Shown piece by piece: positions 5,399-8,290 of a stretch of 8,290 nt of DNA; position 1 is the stretch's first letter, and each line of letters begins with the position of its first letter. A program made the translations under genes and the position numbers. The stretch spans positions 1-8,290 of the forward strand of contig VEQJ01000043.1 of the NCBI GenBank assembly GCA_018883285.1, read 5' to 3'. The stretch is from Alphaproteobacteria bacterium. Lineage in GTDB: Bacteria; Pseudomonadota; Alphaproteobacteria; CAISOG01. The notes under the pieces were generated by a model. The model was not told where the DNA came from. It worked only from the letters and a program-made list of their open reading frames with translations, and did no database searches.

Positions 5399-5866
5399 CT
5401 AAAACTCGGACTCTTCGTCGGCATCTTCGCGGTGGGTACGCTCATATTTTTCATGGCGTTCTTGCGCTTCGATGCTGTATTTGGCGATTGGGCGAGCCTC
5501 CAAACGGGGGATACCAATCGGCTCACCCGTTTCTTCACAATAACCAAAGCTGCCATCGTCAATCCGCTCAATAGCGCTATCAATCTGGGAAATAAGCTTG
5601 CGCAGGCGATCGCGGGTGCGCAGCTCTAACGCGCGTTCGGTTTCCAGCGATGCACGGTCGGTAATATCCGGCTCGGCCATGCTTTCCTGCTGCAAACTGG
5701 CCAAGGTGGCCTGCGATTCCTTAATGATTTCAGCCTTCCAACTTAACAGTTTTTGGCGAAAATATTCCCGCATGACGGGATTCATAAATTCTTCTTGCTC
5801 CGTCGGGCGATAATTTTCAGGAATTTCGGTCAATAGTGAATCGATATTGATGTTTTGATTAGGCAT
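5399..5866 (-). CDS. dksA: DksA-type RNA polymerase-binding transcription factor with degenerate zinc finger
   Basis: DksA enters the RNA polymerase secondary channel and, with ppGpp, adjusts rRNA, amino-acid and stress promoters. The 155 residues contain a coiled coil (about 30-105) whose tip keeps the D-x-x-D-x-A motif of active DksA (D67, D70, A72 in DITDRAS). The C-terminal finger aligns with FGYC-x2-C and LEARP-x4-C-x2-C of E. coli, but here the four positions read C110, T113, S131 and A134, so zinc should not bind. This substitution is common in alphaproteobacterial DksA and RLEARPIA is otherwise conserved. The C-terminus is strongly acidic. ATG 5866 has only a weak GGGA upstream. The gene is divergent from cckA. 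Confidence 0.93.
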   Translation of the reverse strand: MPNQNINIDSLLTEIPENYRPTEQEEFMNPVMREYFRQKLLSWKAEIIKESQATLASLQQESMAEPDITDRASLETERALELRTRDRLRKLISQIDSAIERIDDGSFGYCEETGEPIGIPRLEARPIAKYSIEAQERHEKYERTHREDADEESEF

Positions 5867-5904
5867 CTATCATTCATCCCAACAGCGCAACGGTTGAATC
5901 CAAA

Positions 5905-5933
5905 ACCCTAAACAGCATCCCGCAATTTAGGGT
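5905..5933. repeat. 8-bp inverted repeat in the dksA-cckA intergenic region
   Basis: ACCCTAAA at 5905-5912 and TTTAGGGT at 5926-5933 are perfect reverse complements separated by 13 bases. The centre is about 50 bp upstream of the dksA start. TTAGGGT recurs at the cckA ribosome binding site (about 6025-6031). It may be an operator for dksA or both genes. Confidence 0.4.
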
Positions 5934-5938
5934 GGTTA

Positions 5939-5967
5939 TCCATACGCCATTCCTTATGGTTGCGCAA
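5939..5967 (-). promoter_or_regulatory. Possible dksA promoter
   Basis: Reading the minus strand, TTGCGC (5967-5962), 17 bases, then TATGGA (5944-5939). The -35 matches four of six positions and the -10 only three. It shares the palindrome TTGCGCAA with the possible cckA promoter. Weak. Confidence 0.2.
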
Positions 5968-5988
5968 GCGGTTGTCACTATTTAAAAC
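5960..5988 (+). promoter_or_regulatory. Possible cckA promoter
   Basis: TTGCGC (5960-5965), 17 bases, then TAAAAC (5983-5988), each matching four of six consensus positions. It would start the transcript about 40 bases before ATG 6037. No CtrA full site (TTAA-N7-TTAA) was found in this intergenic region. Confidence 0.3.
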
Positions 5989-6036
5989 AAAGGGGCGGCA
6001 ATTCTGCCCATCCGTTTTACAGGCTTAGGGTAACCC

Positions 6037-7863
6037 ATGACCGTTAATCCCGCATTCAATCTTTTTTCGGGTGATGCCGTTCTGTTGATTGTGATTGGGG
6101 CGCTGTGCCTAATCCTCATCACGCCTGTTGTGCTGAAACGATGCCCAGGCCAGTTGGGGCGGTGGGCACGCCAGTATCTTCAGTGGGGGCGTGATGATGC
6201 CCGCGTGGAATCAAAGCCGTTTGATGAGCATGACGCCGATCAGATTTTTTATCACTTGTTTATGAAAGCGCCTGTCGGGATAATTATTGCGGATTTAGAG
6301 GGGATTATCAAATTTTGTAACCCGCTGGCGCACCAACTGATTAACGATCAAGTGACGCCGGTGTTGGGGCAAAATCTTGTGCAGCTTACCGCCGCCGATT
6401 CGCAGGCCGCCCTGGCACAACTGGTCGCACAGGTGCAGGATCAGCATAAGCATCAGCCGTTGGAGAATCGGGATGGGGTGGCGGCCGAGCAGCCTATTGA
6501 GCTAGGCCCGTTAGAGATTCGTTTACAACCGTTGCTGCCCGCCAAGCAGGCTGGTGATGCGAAGACGACCACGCCGCAGAATGATCGCTACGCCAGCGTC
6601 TTTATCGGTTGCCTGTTGGATGCGGGGGGGCAAATCAGCGGCCTTATCATCCACCTGATTGATATTACCGCGCGCAAAACCCTGGCCAGCCAGTTTGCCC
6701 AGTCCCAAAAAATGCAGGCGGTTGGCCAGTTGGCGGGCGGGGTGGCGCATGATTTTAACAACCTGCTGACCGCTATGATCGGCTATTGCGACCTGCTGCT
6801 GATGAAGCATAAGGTCGGGGATCCATCCTTTGCTGATGTGATGCAGATTAAGCAGAATGCCAACCGCGCCGCCAATCTGGTGCGTCAGCTGTTGGCCTTT
6901 TCTCGCCAACAAACGCTTAAGCCGCGGGTGCTGAACCTGGTCGATACCTTGGCGGAAATTCGCCACCTGCTTAGTCGGTTGTTGGGAGAGGTCGTGCAGC
7001 TTGAGGTTGTGCATGCCCAAGATCAGTTGCTGATTAAGGCGGATCAGGGGCAGTTGGAGCAGGTTATCGTCAATTTGGCTGTGAATGCCCGTGATGCCAT
7101 GCCAACAGGCGGCAAACTGACCATCAGCACCGATTTGTGGACGCCGACGCAGCCTGTGCATCAGGGGAATGAGGTGGTGCCGGTTGGCCGTTATGTAAGG
7201 ATTGCCGTACAGGATTCGGGCACCGGTATTCCGCCCGAAGTGTTGGCGCGCATTTTTGAGCCGTTCTTTACCACCAAAGAATTGGGGGCGGGTACCGGCC
7301 TGGGGCTGTCAACCGTCTATGGTATCGTGAAGCAAACGGGCGGTTATGTGCTGGTCGAAAGCACGGTTGGCGTTGGCACCACCTTTTTCATTCTGTTGCC
7401 CGTCTATGAGGGGGGCTTAAGCGATGAAAGCCAAGATGATGCCGACAGCCCCGCCATTGTGGGCAGCAACCCCGCCGATCGCCGCATTTTGTTGGTGGAG
7501 GATGAGGATCCCGTCAGGCTGTTTAGCGCCCGCGCCCTGCGCAGCAAGGGCTTTACGGTGATTGAGGCGCGCAGCGGTGCCGCCGCCCTGGAAATTATCG
7601 ATAAGGGCGGGGAACGGTTTGAGGTGTTGGTCACCGACGTCATGATGCCTGAAATGGACGGATCCACCCTTATCATAGAGGTGCGCAAACGCATGCCGGA
7701 GATTCGGGTTATCTGCATATCGGGCTATGCGGAGGAAACCATTCGTGACCGCCTGGATCAATCGCCGAACGTGAAGTTTTTGCCCAAACCTTTTGGGCTG
7801 CAGCAATTGTTGGCCAAGGTGAATGAAGTTCTTAAGGAGCCTGATGGCGGCAAGGCGGGCTAG
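6037..7863 (+). CDS. cckA: CckA hybrid histidine kinase/phosphatase of the CtrA phosphorelay
   Basis: CckA passes phosphate through ChpT to CtrA and CpdR, setting the cell-cycle, motility and envelope programmes in alphaproteobacteria. The 608 residues begin with one clear membrane helix (about 14-33), then a PAS domain (about 65-215, APVGIIIADLEG to IIHLIDIT). The dimerisation/phosphoacceptor helix follows, with SQKMQAVGQLAGGVAHDFNN (H238). The ATP-binding domain shows the N box (N346, N350), DSGTGIP (D393) and EPFFTTKELGAGTGLGLSTV (408-427). A receiver domain (about 482-600) has phospho-acceptor D534 in LVTDVMMP and K584 in FLPKPFG. The DHp segment is nearly identical to the well-known CckA consensus, which makes the assignment firm. 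It is shorter than Caulobacter CckA (about 690 residues, two helices, two PAS). An in-frame TAA at 6031-6033 fixes ATG 6037 as the first start; AGGG lies six bases upstream. Confidence 0.96.
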   Translation: MTVNPAFNLFSGDAVLLIVIGALCLILITPVVLKRCPGQLGRWARQYLQWGRDDARVESKPFDEHDADQIFYHLFMKAPVGIIIADLEGIIKFCNPLAHQLINDQVTPVLGQNLVQLTAADSQAALAQLVAQVQDQHKHQPLENRDGVAAEQPIELGPLEIRLQPLLPAKQAGDAKTTTPQNDRYASVFIGCLLDAGGQISGLIIHLIDITARKTLASQFAQSQKMQAVGQLAGGVAHDFNNLLTAMIGYCDLLLMKHKVGDPSFADVMQIKQNANRAANLVRQLLAFSRQQTLKPRVLNLVDTLAEIRHLLSRLLGEVVQLEVVHAQDQLLIKADQGQLEQVIVNLAVNARDAMPTGGKLTISTDLWTPTQPVHQGNEVVPVGRYVRIAVQDSGTGIPPEVLARIFEPFFTTKELGAGTGLGLSTVYGIVKQTGGYVLVESTVGVGTTFFILLPVYEGGLSDESQDDADSPAIVGSNPADRRILLVEDEDPVRLFSARALRSKGFTVIEARSGAAALEIIDKGGERFEVLVTDVMMPEMDGSTLIIEVRKRMPEIRVICISGYAEETIRDRLDQSPNVKFLPKPFGLQQLLAKVNEVLKEPDGGKAG

Positions 7864-7893
7864 TCAAATTGCGATTGGCCAGCGCATCAAGGG

Positions 7894-7921
7894 TTGACGG
7901 CCAAGTTCTGGTGGCTACTAT
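7894..7921 (+). promoter_or_regulatory. Probable sigma70-type promoter of metE
   Basis: TTGACG (7894-7899), 16 bases, then TACTAT (7916-7921), matching five and four of six consensus positions. Transcription would begin near 7928, leaving a leader of about 45 bases before ATG 7974. That is too short for a SAM or cobalamin riboswitch. It lies in the 110-bp gap after cckA, so metE need not depend on cckA read-through. Confidence 0.55.
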
Positions 7922-7973
7922 TGCAGCTAGATAAGGCCAGATGGCCACAACTTGCAGCATAAAGGTTTTGATT

Positions 7974-8290
7974 ATGGCTTGGTCAGCAAATTTGGGTTTC
8001 CCCGTCATCGGGAAACGCGAAACAAAAAAAGCGTTAGAAGCGTTCTGGTCAGGGCAAATAACCGCCGATGAGATGTTGACCACCACCGCCGCCATCGCCA
8101 AAGGCAATTGGGTGCGCCAACAACAGGCTGGCCTGGATTTTATCCCCAGTGGTGAATTTTCCCTGTATGACCGCATGTTGGATACCGCCGTGATGATTGG
8201 CGCGGTGTCGGATCGCTATGCGCCATTGGCCAAGGCCGATGCGCTGACCCGCTATTTCGCTCAGGCGCGTGGATTCCAGGGGGAGTTTGC
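7974..8290 (+). CDS. metE: Cobalamin-independent methionine synthase, N-terminal part (runs off window)
   Basis: MetE transfers the methyl group of 5-methyltetrahydropteroyltri-glutamate to homocysteine, forming methionine in the cytosol. Only the first 105 complete codons are present. They show the N-terminal family signature GFPVIGKRETKKALEAFWSG (residues 8-27), then QQQAGLDFIPSGEFSLYDRM, matching the K/Q-Q-A-G-I-D-x-x-P-V/S-G-D/E-F-x-x-Y-D block. The zinc-binding and homocysteine residues belong to the C-terminal half outside the window. I chose ATG 7974 because AAAGG (7961-7965) lies eight bases upstream and the product starts shortly before the conserved GFP motif, as in other MetE proteins. 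An in-frame ATG at 7941 would add 11 residues, but it lies only about 13 bases after the predicted transcription start. Confidence 0.93.
   Translation, partial: MAWSANLGFPVIGKRETKKALEAFWSGQITADEMLTTTAAIAKGNWVRQQQAGLDFIPSGEFSLYDRMLDTAVMIGAVSDRYAPLAKADALTRYFAQARGFQGEF

Noticed and set aside
6523..7161. 212-codon open frame on the minus strand inside cckA
   Set aside because: It is the reverse-complement shadow of the conserved PAS and histidine-kinase coding region, rich in H, Q and R.
7941..7973. Upstream in-frame ATG as the metE start
   Set aside because: It would leave a leader of about 13 bases from the predicted promoter and adds residues not seen in the family; ATG 7974 has a better placed AAAGG.

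Overview
The window looks like the chromosome of an alphaproteobacterium of moderate GC, plausibly Rhodospirillales-like. The evidence is a CckA hybrid histidine kinase (hallmark of the CckA-ChpT-CtrA phosphorelay), a DksA with a degenerate zinc finger of the type common in this class, an alphaproteobacterial chorismate mutase with a degenerate C-terminal domain placed directly before prephenate dehydrogenase, and a gloB/methyltransferase divergent pair. No genus can be named from the sequence alone.

Left part (1-3586): the first 86 bases encode the last 27 residues of what looks like an IS30-family transposase, stopping 12 bp from the stop codon of the converging gene gloB (glyoxalase II). 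Divergent from gloB, across 33 bp, runs a tight three-gene operon: a SAM-dependent methyltransferase (GTG start), a chorismate mutase with a degenerate prephenate-dehydratase-like domain, and prephenate/arogenate dehydrogenase (tyrC). The last two overlap by ATGA and catalyse consecutive steps, chorismate to prephenate and prephenate (or arogenate) towards tyrosine.

Middle part (3587-5355): a 240-bp intergenic region rich in inverted and direct repeats leads into a two-gene unit. It comprises an unrecognised 381-residue protein with two N-terminal membrane helices and a half-size TauE/SafE (TSUP) membrane protein, coupled by an ATGA overlap. This AT-richer cassette is the only part without a clear known function and is the best candidate for something undescribed. 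There is, however, no neighbouring nuclease, cyclase or other gene that would mark it as a defence system.

Right part (5356-8290): dksA (minus strand) converges on the cassette and is divergent from cckA across 170 bp. These are two global regulators: DksA acts on RNA polymerase, CckA on the cell-cycle phosphorelay. A good sigma70-type promoter then precedes metE (cobalamin-independent methionine synthase), which runs off the right edge.

No rRNA, tRNA, CRISPR array or complete insertion sequence was seen. The longest gene-free stretch is 240 bp (3587-3826).
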